Made by a program: the position numbers and the translations under genes. From NCBI GenBank assembly GCA_019347645.1, contig JAHWKZ010000011.1, forward strand, positions 1-22,222: 22,222 bases of DNA. The letters are read 5' to 3'. How positions within the stretch are numbered: position 1 is the first letter of the stretch; each line of letters starts with the position of its first letter. This DNA is from Gemmatimonadota bacterium (GTDB lineage Bacteria > Gemmatimonadota > Gemmatimonadetes > JACCXV01 > JAHWKZ01). Under the pieces are notes generated by a model. It made no database searches and had not been told where the DNA came from. It was given only the letters and a program-made list of their open reading frames with translations. Positions 10,094 to 18,054 of the stretch are shown piece after piece.

Positions 10094-10123
10094 ATTGTCG
10101 CATCGCTCCGGTTCGAGCGACAA
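10094..10123 (-). promoter_or_regulatory. Candidate promoter with overlapping inverted repeat (BamE-like/plsC operon)
   Basis: TTGTCG (minus 10123-10118), an 18-base spacer and GACAAT (10099-10094). The two boxes also form the arms of an inverted repeat: TTGTCGC (10123-10117) and GCGACAA (10101-10095), with TCG/CGA pairing further in. It could be an operator over the promoter, or a hairpin ending the preceding receptor operon; no long U-tract follows (AATTTC). Confidence 0.4.
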
Positions 10124-10173
10124 GTTAGGAACCGTCCGGCGGGACGGCCACGCGGTCGGGCGAGCGCACCCGG

Positions 10174-12324
10174 TCAATTCCTGAAGCGCCAGACGATTCC
10201 GAAGAACCACTGCTGCTGCGGAAGGAAGAACGCCTCCTCGGTCCGATAGACGTTCGAGAACAGGTTCTTGAACGATAGGTAGATGGTGAAGTTGATGATG
10301 GTCGCCTGTCCGAGGAGGTCGGACACGAGGTAGGCGGGGAGCGTGCCGCCCTCGGCCCTCAGCGCGGGCCGCTCGCCGACGAACCGGCCGATGAGCCGCC
10401 CCTCGAACAGGAGGTCCCGGCTCGGAAAGAGCCGGGACGCGTAGCGGAGCTGGCCGAGCGCTTGGTTCTCCGGGACGTAGGGGAGCGGCTCGCCGGTGAA
10501 ATCCTCGCTCGTATCCAGCCGGCGGTAGCGGAGGAGGCCCTCCAGATCCCACGGCAGCGGCACCGTCGCCTCGGCCTCCAAGCCGGTCATCGACACGTCC
10601 AGGACGTCGAAGGTGTTGAACGGGATGTCTCCGATCGAGACGGTTTCGATCCGGCCGCGGTCGAAGTACAGCCACGCGCTGGGCGGGGACCACAGGAACG
10701 CCCCGTCGCCGCGGCCGCCGAAGGCCCGCCCGGCGACGCGCCACTCCGGCCTCATCCACGCCACCTCGCCCCGCCAGCCCGTCCACTCCTCGAGCGCGCG
10801 CGGGTCGGCCCGACGGTTCGGGTGAACCTCCAGCTCCTCGCTCGCCAGCCCCTCGAGAAGGCTCTGTCCGACGAGGTCGGCGGCCCGGACCGAACGCCCC
10901 GCCGAGCCTCGCAGGACGAGGTCCGCCCCCGGTCGCCCGACCGCCTCCGCCTGCCACGACACCCCCGCGTCGGCCGCCTCTCCGTAGTCGGTCCGGCGGA
11001 CCGCGAGGTTGGCGGCGAAGCGGTCCGCGGGGCGGCCCCAGCCCGCGCCGCCGCCCCACTCCGTCCGCTCCCGCGGGCTCGGCAGGAACGCCGGATCCTC
11101 CGGCGCGTCCTCCCCGGGAGGGTCGAACACGCTCGTGCCGTCCGGGCGGGTGAAGGCCGGGTGGGAGGACGAGACCTCGTCCTCGACGCGCACCGCTTCG
11201 GCCCAGGCCACGAGCGGCCCGCGGTCGAACAGCACCCGGCCTCTCCACCCCGTCCGCCGGCCTTCCCCGAAGACGCCGGGGACGAGCTCGGGCGTGGAGA
11301 ACTCCGTGGCGGGGCGGGTGGCGAAGTCGAGGTTCCGCTGGATCTCGTGCTTCTCCCGCCACCAGCTCGCCGTCGCCGTGAGCGGTCCGATCCCGCCCCG
11401 GTAGAAGAGGTGGACGGTCGCGGCGTCCTGGTCCTGCTCCCCCGCGATGTCGGGTCGGGTGACGTCGCCACTCAGGCCGTCGCTCCAGCGCGCGGCCTCG
11501 AGGAGATGGTCACCCAGGCGGGCGGAGGCCTTGGCCACGAACTGGTTCCGGGTGAAGGACCCCCTTCTCTCGAGACCTTCGATGTCGTCGAAGTTGGCGG
11601 CCACGAAGAGCCGTCCCCGGCCGGTGACCGGCCGGCCGAGGAAACCCGAGAAGGCCTGGGCGTCGAGCCTCCCGATGTGGAACCCGAGCATGGAGCGGGC
11701 CCCCGGGGCCACGTTCCGGCGCGTGGTGATCTCGAGGACGCCGCCGGTGCCCTCGCCTCCCCAGGCGGCCACCTGGGGCCCCGGGTACCAGGCGACCCTG
11801 GCGATCGCCTCCGTCGGGAGCTGTCGGAGGTCCCAGGCCGCCTCGAGGGGATCGCCCACCGGGACGCCATCGACGAACACCTGGACGTTCGTCCACGTCC
11901 CCATCGGCGAGCCCATGTACGCCGGCAGCCCGCTCCCCCCCAGCTCGGCCCCGAGGACCATCGCCTCGCTCTGGAGGACGTCGAGGAGGTTGAACGCCCC
12001 CCGTCCCATGAGGGCGTCGCCGCGGATCGTCCACTCGGCCCAGGCGCCGGGCCGATGGACGGTGTAGGGGTCGACCAGGCTGTCGGCGAAGACCTCGGGG
12101 AGGTCGGAGAACTTCGGGATCAGGGTGTCGCTCGGAGCGAGCGTGTCGCCGAGCCAGGTGAGGCGCGGGTTTCCGGTGACCTCTCGCTCACGGGTCGTAT
12201 CCGCGAGGATGGAGTCGACGGGCGCGGGCGGGATGGAGTCCGGCTCCTCCTGGGCCCTGACGGGCCCCGCGGCCAGGAGGAGGAGCGCGACGATCGGCGG
12301 AAGGCGCGGCGGGGGGAGGCGCAT
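10174..12324 (-). CDS. TonB-dependent receptor-like outer-membrane protein, second of the B12 locus
   Basis: A 716-residue protein with a Sec signal peptide (hydrophobic PPIVALLLLAAGP, cleavage near VRAQ). Residues 25-100 form a Pro/Asp/Thr-rich leader without a clear TonB box. The plug-like domain at about 105-215 shows LLDVLQSEAMVLG, VQVFVDGVPVGDP and GTGGVLEITTRR. The rest alternates short polar and aromatic strands typical of a 22-strand barrel, ending FFGIVWRFRN instead of the usual terminal aromatic residue. It lies 54 bases after btuB on the same strand, so it is likely in the riboswitch-controlled operon, though a promoter-like sequence just ahead (12335-12363) could drive it separately. 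Context suggests corrinoid or metal-complex transport; the sequence itself does not show the substrate. No ribosome site precedes the ATG. Confidence 0.82.
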   Translation of the reverse strand: MRLPPPRLPPIVALLLLAAGPVRAQEEPDSIPPAPVDSILADTTREREVTGNPRLTWLGDTLAPSDTLIPKFSDLPEVFADSLVDPYTVHRPGAWAEWTIRGDALMGRGAFNLLDVLQSEAMVLGAELGGSGLPAYMGSPMGTWTNVQVFVDGVPVGDPLEAAWDLRQLPTEAIARVAWYPGPQVAAWGGEGTGGVLEITTRRNVAPGARSMLGFHIGRLDAQAFSGFLGRPVTGRGRLFVAANFDDIEGLERRGSFTRNQFVAKASARLGDHLLEAARWSDGLSGDVTRPDIAGEQDQDAATVHLFYRGGIGPLTATASWWREKHEIQRNLDFATRPATEFSTPELVPGVFGEGRRTGWRGRVLFDRGPLVAWAEAVRVEDEVSSSHPAFTRPDGTSVFDPPGEDAPEDPAFLPSPRERTEWGGGAGWGRPADRFAANLAVRRTDYGEAADAGVSWQAEAVGRPGADLVLRGSAGRSVRAADLVGQSLLEGLASEELEVHPNRRADPRALEEWTGWRGEVAWMRPEWRVAGRAFGGRGDGAFLWSPPSAWLYFDRGRIETVSIGDIPFNTFDVLDVSMTGLEAEATVPLPWDLEGLLRYRRLDTSEDFTGEPLPYVPENQALGQLRYASRLFPSRDLLFEGRLIGRFVGERPALRAEGGTLPAYLVSDLLGQATIINFTIYLSFKNLFSNVYRTEEAFFLPQQQWFFGIVWRFRN

Positions 12325-12334
12325 GTCGGGCGCG

Positions 12335-12363
12335 AAGATAGGGGCCGCCCGGAGGGCAGTCCA
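12335..12363 (-). promoter_or_regulatory. Candidate promoter just upstream of the second receptor gene
   Basis: TGGACT (minus 12363-12358), 17 bases, TATCTT (12340-12335). The -10 hexamer is identical to that of the HU promoter. The ATG at 12324 lies only 10 bases beyond it, so a transcript from here would be nearly leaderless, matching the missing ribosome site. Confidence 0.35.
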
Positions 12364-12378
12364 CCGACCGCGCCGGCC

Positions 12379-14316
12379 TCAGAGATCCGCCTTCAGCCCC
12401 AGGTACGCCGAGCGTCCCGGGGTGCCGAAGTGGAGGACCTCCTCGTACGTCTCGTCGAGGAGGTTTTCCACCCGGCCGAAGACGCGCAGGGCGGAGCTCA
12501 CCGGCCACGAGGCCGTGGCCCGGACCAGGAGGTAGGAGTCGAGCGCCACGCGCTCGGCCGGGAACGTCGAGAAGTCGAGGTCGTCGCGCTCGCCGATCCA
12601 GCGCGCGCCGAGCGAGGCGTCGCCCCCGCCGACGAGGCGGGTGGCCACGTGCAGGTCCGCGGCGTGACGCGGCCGTCGCAGCAGCGGCTCGTCCTCCTCC
12701 TCGTCCTCGGTGTCGGTGAAGGTGTACGAGGCCGTCACCCGGACCCGGTCGGTCGGCCACGCGCTGAGGACGGTCTCGAGGCCCCGGGCGCTCGCGGACC
12801 GGACGTTCCGGAAGCCCTCCACGTCGAAGGCGACCAGGTCCTCGAACTCGGTCCCGAAGACGGTCGTGGAGAGCCGCACCCGACCGGCGGCGAGGTCCTG
12901 CTCCACGCCCGCGTCCCAGCCGAGACTCTCCTCCGCCTCGAGATCGGGGTTCCCGAACTGCGGGGCGAAGAGCTGGAAGAGAGTCGGGGCCTTGAACCCG
13001 GTCCCCGCGGTGGCCCGGATCCGCGTCCCCGTGGAGCGGACGAGGAACGCCGGGGCCACCCGCCACGTGGCCACCGCGCCGAACTCGTCGTGGTGGTCGA
13101 CGCGCCCACCGGCGGTGACGAACAGCCGGTCGTCGAAGGACGCCTGGTGCTGGAGGAACCCCCCCGCCGTCCGCGCGGTCGCCTCCGGAAGGCCGCTCTC
13201 GAAGTCGCCGAACGGGCCCGAGCCGACGAGGGCGGTCTCGGCCCGCTCCTCGTCCCACTCGAGGCCGGTCGCGAGAACCCCGGGTCCGACCAGGGCCTCG
13301 GCCATCCACTCCGCCGTCCACCGTCGTCCCTCGAATTCGCTCGAGAGGCGGGTCTGTGGTCGAGCCGGGTCGGGTCGGTCCAGGGTCTCGCGGTCGTGCC
13401 GGGCGAAATCGAGGGCGAGGCGGTGCTCCCAGCGGCCGGCGGCGTACTCCGCCTCCACCCGCGCGCTCGCCTCGTCCTCCCCGGTGTCGAAGTTCGGATC
13501 GTCTCCCGCCGGGCCCTCCTGGTCCAGGTCGGTCTCCGAACGCCTTCCCCGGATCGCCAGGGTCAGGTCGACGGACTCCGAGGCGGACCAGCCGAAGGTC
13601 CCGGAGAGCGTCGTCGAGCGATCGCCGTCGTCCTCGGGGTTGCCGAGCCGCTCGGCGGACGCCGAGATCCCGTCCGTCGAGCGGTGGGCCACGGTGGCGG
13701 CGTACCGTACGGATCCGGCGCCTCCCGCGGTCGAGGCCGCCAGCCGCCACGTTTCGAAGGCGCCGCCCTCGACCGTCAGGGACCCCCGCGGCGAGCCCCC
13801 CGGCGTGCGCGTGAAGACGTGGACGACCCCGCCCATCGCGGCCGAGCCGTAGAGCGGGCTCTGCGGACCCTTGAGGATCTCGATCCGCTCCACGTTCTCG
13901 ATCGCCAGATGGGCGAAATCGTACGCCCCGGCCGGCGCGGCGGGATCGTTGACCTCCACCCCGTCGACCAGCACCAGGGTGTGCTCGGACGGCGCTCCGC
14001 GGAGGAAGACGGACGCGACGCCGCCGAAGGCTCCGGCCTGGGCGACGGCCAGGCCGGGAGCGTCGCGGAGGGCGTCGAGGGCGGTGGCATAGCGGCGACG
14101 CTCGATCTCCTCGCGCGTGATCACCGTCACGTCGCTCGCCACGCGCTCGGCCGGAGTCTCCGTGCGGGTCGCGGTCACGACGATCGGGGGCACGTGGACG
14201 ATGTCGAGCGTGTCGCGCCCGGCGGGGGCTTGCTGAGCGGTGGCGGGGGCGGCGCCCGCCGCGGTGGCCAGGATCGCCGCCAGGGCCCGATTTCGGATCG
14301 ATCGGATTCGTTTCAT
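12379..14316 (-). CDS. btuB: TonB-dependent vitamin B12 receptor
   Basis: A 645-residue outer-membrane receptor. The start at 14316 follows GGAGGAG and gives a clean signal peptide (MKRIRSIRNRALAAILATAA, cleavage near ATAQ). A TonB-box-like PPIVVTATRTE follows. The plug domain runs over about residues 50-165: LDALRDAPGLAVAQAG, FLRGAPSEHTLVLVDGVEVN, ERIEILKGPQSPLYGSAAMG and GVVHVFTRTPGG. The barrel follows and ends FGRVENLLDETYEEVLHFG...YLGLKADL, the form common in BtuB-like proteins. The start overlaps the ATPase stop (ATGA), and the operon is headed by a cobalamin riboswitch. This makes cobalamin or related corrinoids the probable ligand, with energy from TonB-ExbBD encoded elsewhere. Confidence 0.93.
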   Translation of the reverse strand: MKRIRSIRNRALAAILATAAGAAPATAQQAPAGRDTLDIVHVPPIVVTATRTETPAERVASDVTVITREEIERRRYATALDALRDAPGLAVAQAGAFGGVASVFLRGAPSEHTLVLVDGVEVNDPAAPAGAYDFAHLAIENVERIEILKGPQSPLYGSAAMGGVVHVFTRTPGGSPRGSLTVEGGAFETWRLAASTAGGAGSVRYAATVAHRSTDGISASAERLGNPEDDGDRSTTLSGTFGWSASESVDLTLAIRGRRSETDLDQEGPAGDDPNFDTGEDEASARVEAEYAAGRWEHRLALDFARHDRETLDRPDPARPQTRLSSEFEGRRWTAEWMAEALVGPGVLATGLEWDEERAETALVGSGPFGDFESGLPEATARTAGGFLQHQASFDDRLFVTAGGRVDHHDEFGAVATWRVAPAFLVRSTGTRIRATAGTGFKAPTLFQLFAPQFGNPDLEAEESLGWDAGVEQDLAAGRVRLSTTVFGTEFEDLVAFDVEGFRNVRSASARGLETVLSAWPTDRVRVTASYTFTDTEDEEEDEPLLRRPRHAADLHVATRLVGGGDASLGARWIGERDDLDFSTFPAERVALDSYLLVRATASWPVSSALRVFGRVENLLDETYEEVLHFGTPGRSAYLGLKADL

Positions 14317-15212
14317 GGCTCCTCCTCCATGGAAGTGGCGGGGATGGGACGGGGACGATCGCCCGTCGGGGTCCGGGGGCTCTCGAGCGGCTCCAGCGGA
14401 CGGGCCGGCTCGCGGCGCCGGAGGGGCACGACCTGGGGGGCGCCGTGGTCGGCTCCGGGGCCGACGTGGGGCACGACCCGCACCGGCCAACCGTAGACCC
14501 GCTCGACGATCTCGGGGCGCAGCACGTCGGTCGCCACGCCCGCCGCCGCCACGCCGCCACGGTCGAGCAGGACCAGGCGATCGGCGTACCGGGCCGAGAG
14601 GTTCACGTTGTGGGTGGTCAGGACGACGGCCCGACCCTCCCGGGCCTCTCCCCGGAGCAGGTCCCAGATCTCCATTTCGTGCGCGAGGTCGAGCGAGGCG
14701 GTCGGCTCGTCGAGGGCGAGGGCCCGCGGCTCCTGGGCCAGCGCCCGGGCGAGCCGGACCCGCTGGCGCTCCCCGCCCGACAGGGTGGCGAAGTCACGAC
14801 CGGCCAGATCGGCCACTCCGCACCGTTCGAGCGCCGCCCGGACCACGGCGCGGTCGTGCGGCCCCGGCCGGCTCCAACGCCCGAGCCGGGGGTAGCGACC
14901 CATCTCCACCAGCCCGGCGGCGGTGATCGGGAAGGCCGGCTCTTCGTGCTGGGGCAGCACGCCGACCCGGCGCGCGCGCTCGTCGGCGGGCCAGCCGTCG
15001 GCCGGCCGCCCGTACAGCGACACTCGACCGGCGTCGGGCGAGCGCACGCCCAGCAGAAGCCGAAGCAGCGTCGATTTCCCCGCGCCGTTGGGACCCAGGA
15101 TCGCCACCAGCTCCCCGTCCTCGGCCCGCAGGTCGACGTCCCGCACCGCCGGCCGCGCCGCTCCCGGGTAGCGGAACCCCAACGCCTCGGCGATCCACGC
15201 CACGGGGGTCAC
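14313..15212 (-). CDS. btuD: Cobalamin ABC transporter ATPase
   Basis: A 299-residue cytoplasmic ATPase of the BtuD/FecE/HmuV group that drives corrinoid import with the BtuC-like permease. Motifs: Walker A GPNGAGKST (40-48), Q-loop VLPQHEEPAF (85-94), signature LSGGERQRV (144-152), Walker B ALALDEPT (164-171) and H-loop TTHN (His201). The GTG start overlaps the permease stop (GTGA). After about residue 255 there is a roughly 45-residue Pro/Arg-rich tail absent from the core fold. Its last codons (MEEEP) are at the same time the ribosome site of btuB, and its TGA overlaps the btuB ATG. Confidence 0.95.
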   Translation of the reverse strand: MTPVAWIAEALGFRYPGAARPAVRDVDLRAEDGELVAILGPNGAGKSTLLRLLLGVRSPDAGRVSLYGRPADGWPADERARRVGVLPQHEEPAFPITAAGLVEMGRYPRLGRWSRPGPHDRAVVRAALERCGVADLAGRDFATLSGGERQRVRLARALAQEPRALALDEPTASLDLAHEMEIWDLLRGEAREGRAVVLTTHNVNLSARYADRLVLLDRGGVAAAGVATDVLRPEIVERVYGWPVRVVPHVGPGADHGAPQVVPLRRREPARPLEPLESPRTPTGDRPRPIPATSMEEEP

Positions 15213-16228
15213 GCCGGCTCCCCCACCGTCCTGCGCCGGAGCAGCCAGACGAAGAAGGGCACGCCGACGAAGGCGGTCACGACCCCGAGCGGGAGCTCTC
15301 CGGGCGCCACCACCAGACGCGCGAAGAGGTCCGCCAACGGAAGGAACGCGGCCCCGGCGAGGAAGGAGGCCGGCAGGAGGAAACGATGGTCGCCGCCCCA
15401 CGTCATCCGGACGGCGTGCGGGACGACGAGGCCGACGAAGCCGATCCCCCCCGCGGCCACGACCGCGGCGGCCGTCAGCAGGCTCGCCACCAGGTAGGCG
15501 GTGGTTCGGACCCGGTCGACCCGCGCGCCGAGGTGGACCGCGGTCTCCTCGCCTACCGCGAGCAGGTCGAAGGAACGCGCCAGGCCGAGCAGGACGACGA
15601 GGGAGACGGCGGCGGCCGAAGCCATCAGCGCCACCGAGGCCCAGCCCGCCCCCGAGAGGCTCCCCATCATCCAGAACATGGCAGCCCGGAAGGCGTCGGT
15701 TTCCTGGAAGGCGAGGAGCAGCAGGATACAGGCGTTGAAGAACGTGCCCGCGACCACGCCTGCCAGGAGGAGGACCCGCACGTCGAGACCGCCCCCGACC
15801 CGGGTGCCGATCCGGAGCACGAGCAGGATCGCCCCGAGGGCGCCGAGGAAAGCGGCCGCCGGCAGGCTCCACGCCGCGGCGGCCGTCCAACCGGCGGCGA
15901 TCGCGGCCACGGCGCCGACCGCGGCCCCGCTCGAGACCCCCAGGACGTACGGCTCGGCCAGGGGATTTCGGAGGAGCGCCTGGAAGGTGGCTCCCGCCAG
16001 CGCGAGAGAGCCGCCGACCAGCGCCGCCAGGACGACCCGTGGGAGGCGGAGGTCGCGGACGATGGTGGCCACGGCGGGCTCCGCGTCGCCCCGCAACGCG
16101 GCGACGATCCCGGCCAGGTCGATCCCCACCGCGCCGAACCGCAACCCCGCCGTCAGGGCGAGCGCGAGCGCGAAGGCGAGCGCCGCCAGCCCCATCCCCC
16201 GCCACCGCGAATCCCCGGACGCCTTCAC
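15209..16228 (-). CDS. btuC: Cobalamin ABC transporter permease (BtuC/FecCD family)
   Basis: A 339-residue inner-membrane permease with about ten hydrophobic segments. Family signatures: LRLPRVVLAALVGGSLALAG, FQALLRNPLAEPYVLGVSSG and, in the C-terminal half, GGIGFVGLVVPHAVRM, the region of the coupling helix that contacts the ATPase. It ends VTAFVGVPFFVWLLRRR. The GTG start at 16228 is chosen because it overlaps the stop of the binding-protein gene (GTGA) and gives a normal N-terminus (VKASGDSRWRG followed by TM1). The frame is open further upstream, but that stretch is a Gly/Arg-rich shadow of the binding-protein gene. Confidence 0.95.
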   Translation of the reverse strand: MKASGDSRWRGMGLAALAFALALALTAGLRFGAVGIDLAGIVAALRGDAEPAVATIVRDLRLPRVVLAALVGGSLALAGATFQALLRNPLAEPYVLGVSSGAAVGAVAAIAAGWTAAAAWSLPAAAFLGALGAILLVLRIGTRVGGGLDVRVLLLAGVVAGTFFNACILLLLAFQETDAFRAAMFWMMGSLSGAGWASVALMASAAAVSLVVLLGLARSFDLLAVGEETAVHLGARVDRVRTTAYLVASLLTAAAVVAAGGIGFVGLVVPHAVRMTWGGDHRFLLPASFLAGAAFLPLADLFARLVVAPGELPLGVVTAFVGVPFFVWLLRRRTVGEPA

Positions 16229-17196
16229 CGCGCCTCCGCCGGATGGACGGCCTCGAGGCCCTCGCGGAGAGCGCGCGCGGCCGCGCCCAGCCGCGGGCCC
16301 GGCCGGGCGAAGAGGTCGGCCGGGATCTCGACGAGCCTGCCGGTACGCACCGCCGTCAGCTCCCGCCAACCGGGAGTCGCGGCGAGGTCCTCCGCGTCCG
16401 GCAGGCCGTCGCCGACCGGCACGACGACCACGTCGGGATCCCGAGCCACCACCGCCTCCAGCGAGACCGCCGGCCATCGGGCGCGGAGATCCCCGAAGGC
16501 GTTCGTGCCGCCCGCGATGTCGATCGCCTCACCGATGAACGTCGATCGCCCGGCGGTCCGCGGCGGGTCGCCGGCCATCCAGTAGAAGACGGCGGGGCGC
16601 GCCCCTTCCCCGGCGCCCGCGGCCACCGCCGCCAGGCTGTCGCGGAGCGCTCCGGCGAGCGAGTCCGCGGCGTCGCCGCGCCCCAGCAACGCGCCGAAGC
16701 GGCGGATCGTCGTGAAGATCCCGGTGGTGTCCTGTATGTCGGCGAGATAGACGGGGATCCCGGCTCCGACGAGCGGCGAGGCCAGGCGGCCTTCGCGCGC
16801 GTTCCACGCGACGACCAGGTCGGGCTCGAGCGCCACGATCGACTCGATGCTCGGATCGAGCCCACCGCCCACGCTCGGCAGTCCGGCGAGCTCGGGAGCG
16901 TCGTCGTAGCGGGTGCGGGCCACGAGCCGGTCGGCCGCCCCGAGCGCCACCACGGTCTCGGTGACGCTCGGAACGAGCGACACGACCCGCCGGGCCGGCC
17001 GCTCGAGCCGAACGGCACGGCCGGCGTCGTCGACCACTTCGACGACGGCGGGGGTCCGCTCCGCTCCCGCGTCGACCTGGCGACCCGGCGTCTCCGTGCC
17101 GCCTCCGCACGCCGCCAGCGCGAGGACCGCGCCCCCCCACGCCGCGGACCTCGACGCTCGTGCCAGGAGCCTGTCCGAGCCATGGCCGAAAGTCAT
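16225..17196 (-). CDS. btuF: Cobalamin-binding periplasmic lipoprotein of the ABC importer
   Basis: A 323-residue substrate-binding protein of the BtuF/FhuD type (two lobes joined by a rigid helix). The start at 17196 has GGAGA six bases upstream and lies just beyond the riboswitch-controlled terminator. A longer upstream frame would translate through the riboswitch and is rejected. The signal peptide ends AVLALAAC, so Cys30 is lipidated. Family motifs: RRVVSLVPSVTETVVALGAA near the start of the mature domain, YDDAPELAGLPSVGGGLDPS, IVALEPDLVVAW and, in the second lobe, DIAGGTNAFGD and VVARDPDVVVVPVGD. Operon position behind a cobalamin riboswitch makes corrinoid the likely ligand. Confidence 0.93.
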   Translation of the reverse strand: MTFGHGSDRLLARASRSAAWGGAVLALAACGGGTETPGRQVDAGAERTPAVVEVVDDAGRAVRLERPARRVVSLVPSVTETVVALGAADRLVARTRYDDAPELAGLPSVGGGLDPSIESIVALEPDLVVAWNAREGRLASPLVGAGIPVYLADIQDTTGIFTTIRRFGALLGRGDAADSLAGALRDSLAAVAAGAGEGARPAVFYWMAGDPPRTAGRSTFIGEAIDIAGGTNAFGDLRARWPAVSLEAVVARDPDVVVVPVGDGLPDAEDLAATPGWRELTAVRTGRLVEIPADLFARPGPRLGAAARALREGLEAVHPAEAR

Positions 17197-17220
17197 CCAG
17201 AGTCTCCGTCGACGCCCACG

Positions 17221-17251
17221 AAAAAAGCCCGCCTCCTCGCGGCAGGCGGGC
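17221..17251 (-). terminator. Intrinsic terminator of the cobalamin riboswitch
   Basis: GCCCGCCT (minus 17251-17244) and AGGCGGGC (17234-17227) form an 8-bp stem around a 9-base loop, followed by six Ts (17226-17221). It lies between the riboswitch and the btuF start, as expected for control by premature termination when cobalamin is bound. TCCTCGCGG at 17296-17288 in the linker is fully complementary to CCGCGAGGA at 17242-17234, mostly in the terminator loop, and could form a competing pairing. Confidence 0.88.
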
Positions 17252-17312
17252 CCGACCGGAAACCCCGGGCGTGTCGCCGGATCCCTCCCGCGAGGATCCC
17301 GTGCAACGGGGC

Positions 17313-17461
17313 TCCGAGGCAGGTCTCCTGGCTTCGGGCGGCGCCTCGATCGAGCGCCGTCCTTCACAGTGGCGGGGCCGCTGCGGATTCTCACCGCATT
17401 CCCGTATTCTCCCGCCGCCTCGTTTCCTCCGGACATCGGCCGGCGCGGCGGGCACCTCGAA
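17313..17461 (-). ncRNA. Cobalamin (B12) riboswitch
   Basis: Conserved segments in order on the minus strand: GAGGTGCC at the 5' end, GGAGGAAACGAGG, GGGAATGCGGTGAGAATCCG, CAGCGGCCCCGCCACTGTGA, a variable GC-rich hairpin, and the B12-box element GAAGCCAGGAGACCTGCC. A P1 stem closes it: TTCGAGG (17461-17455) with CCTCGGA (17319-17313). It binds adenosyl- or other cobalamin in known examples and here precedes btuFCD-btuB with an intrinsic terminator in between. I see no strong promoter in the 60 bases between the DUF151 stop and P1, so the operon may start there weakly or be read through from upstream. Confidence 0.96.
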
Positions 17462-17521
17462 GCGAGTTCGCGCGTCAGGTCATAGAACCGACTCTATCTC
17501 CGGTGGTCGCAGTGACTTCAG

Positions 17522-18022
17522 TCACAGGCTGAAACGGCCGAAGTCTTCGGGGTTCATCCGCCGGAGGTACTCCTTGAGGTCCTCCGGGTCGTACTCCGCC
17601 TCGTCGACCTCGCCCACCTCCTCGGCGGTGTGGTCGAGCAGGTCCTCGGCCGCGAAGATCGGCGCGTTGAGCCTCAGCGCCAGCGCGATCGAGTCGCTCG
17701 GCCGGGCGTCGATGGAGACGACGTCCTCGTCGTTCTGGACGAAGACCTGGGCGTAGTAGGTGTTGTTCTTCAACGCCCCGATCACGACCTGGGTCAGCTC
17801 CCCGTGGAGCGCGCGAACGAGGTTCTTCATCAAGTCGTGCGTCAGCGGACGGGAGAACTTCACGCCCGCCAGCTCGGTCGCGATGGCGCTCGCCTCGCTG
17901 GGTCCGATCCAGATCGGCAGGTACCGCTCGCCTTCCTTCTCCTTCAGGATCACGATGGGCGACTGTGTAGAGGAGTCGATCCCCAGGCTCGCGACCTTCA
18001 CTTCGATGATGTCTGCTTCCAT
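17522..18022 (-). CDS. Bifunctional nuclease family protein (DUF151)
   Basis: A 166-residue protein of the DUF151/BFN family, for which DNase/RNase activity has been reported in plants; the bacterial role is poorly known. The family core is evident: EVKVASLGIDSSTQSPIVIL, LPIWIGPSEASAIATELAG, RPLTHDLMKNLV and VVSIDARPSDSIALALRLNA. The last 35 residues are acidic (EEVGEVDEAEYDPEDL). The ATG follows AAGGAGG. It has its own promoter (18055-18083). It is followed after 60 bases by the B12 riboswitch, with no terminator seen between, so read-through into the B12 operon is possible. Cytoplasmic, no signal peptide. Confidence 0.93.
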   Translation of the reverse strand: MEADIIEVKVASLGIDSSTQSPIVILKEKEGERYLPIWIGPSEASAIATELAGVKFSRPLTHDLMKNLVRALHGELTQVVIGALKNNTYYAQVFVQNDEDVVSIDARPSDSIALALRLNAPIFAAEDLLDHTAEEVGEVDEAEYDPEDLKEYLRRMNPEDFGRFSL

Positions 18023-18054
18023 GCGAGCGCCTCCTTCGGGCCGGGTCGAAGACT

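Noticed and set aside
9762..10103. N-terminal extension of plsC
   Set aside because: It is the BamE-like lipoprotein gene read in another frame; PlsC begins at the GTG in TAGTG.
10462..14496. 1344-codon plus-strand open frame across both receptor genes
   Set aside because: Antisense of btuB and the second receptor; no motif or ribosome site, composition dominated by Arg, Gly and Pro.
17281..17300. Small palindrome (ATCC...GGAT) in the riboswitch linker as an independent regulatory site
   Set aside because: Short and imperfect; better explained as part of the riboswitch expression platform.
17197..17436. Longer btuF start inside the riboswitch
   Set aside because: The added residues are translations of conserved riboswitch RNA and of the terminator; the lipoprotein signal begins at 17196.
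17508..17526. GTGACT/AGTCAC inverted repeat at the end of the DUF151 gene as a terminator
   Set aside because: Stem of about six pairs with almost no loop and no U-tract; too weak to call.
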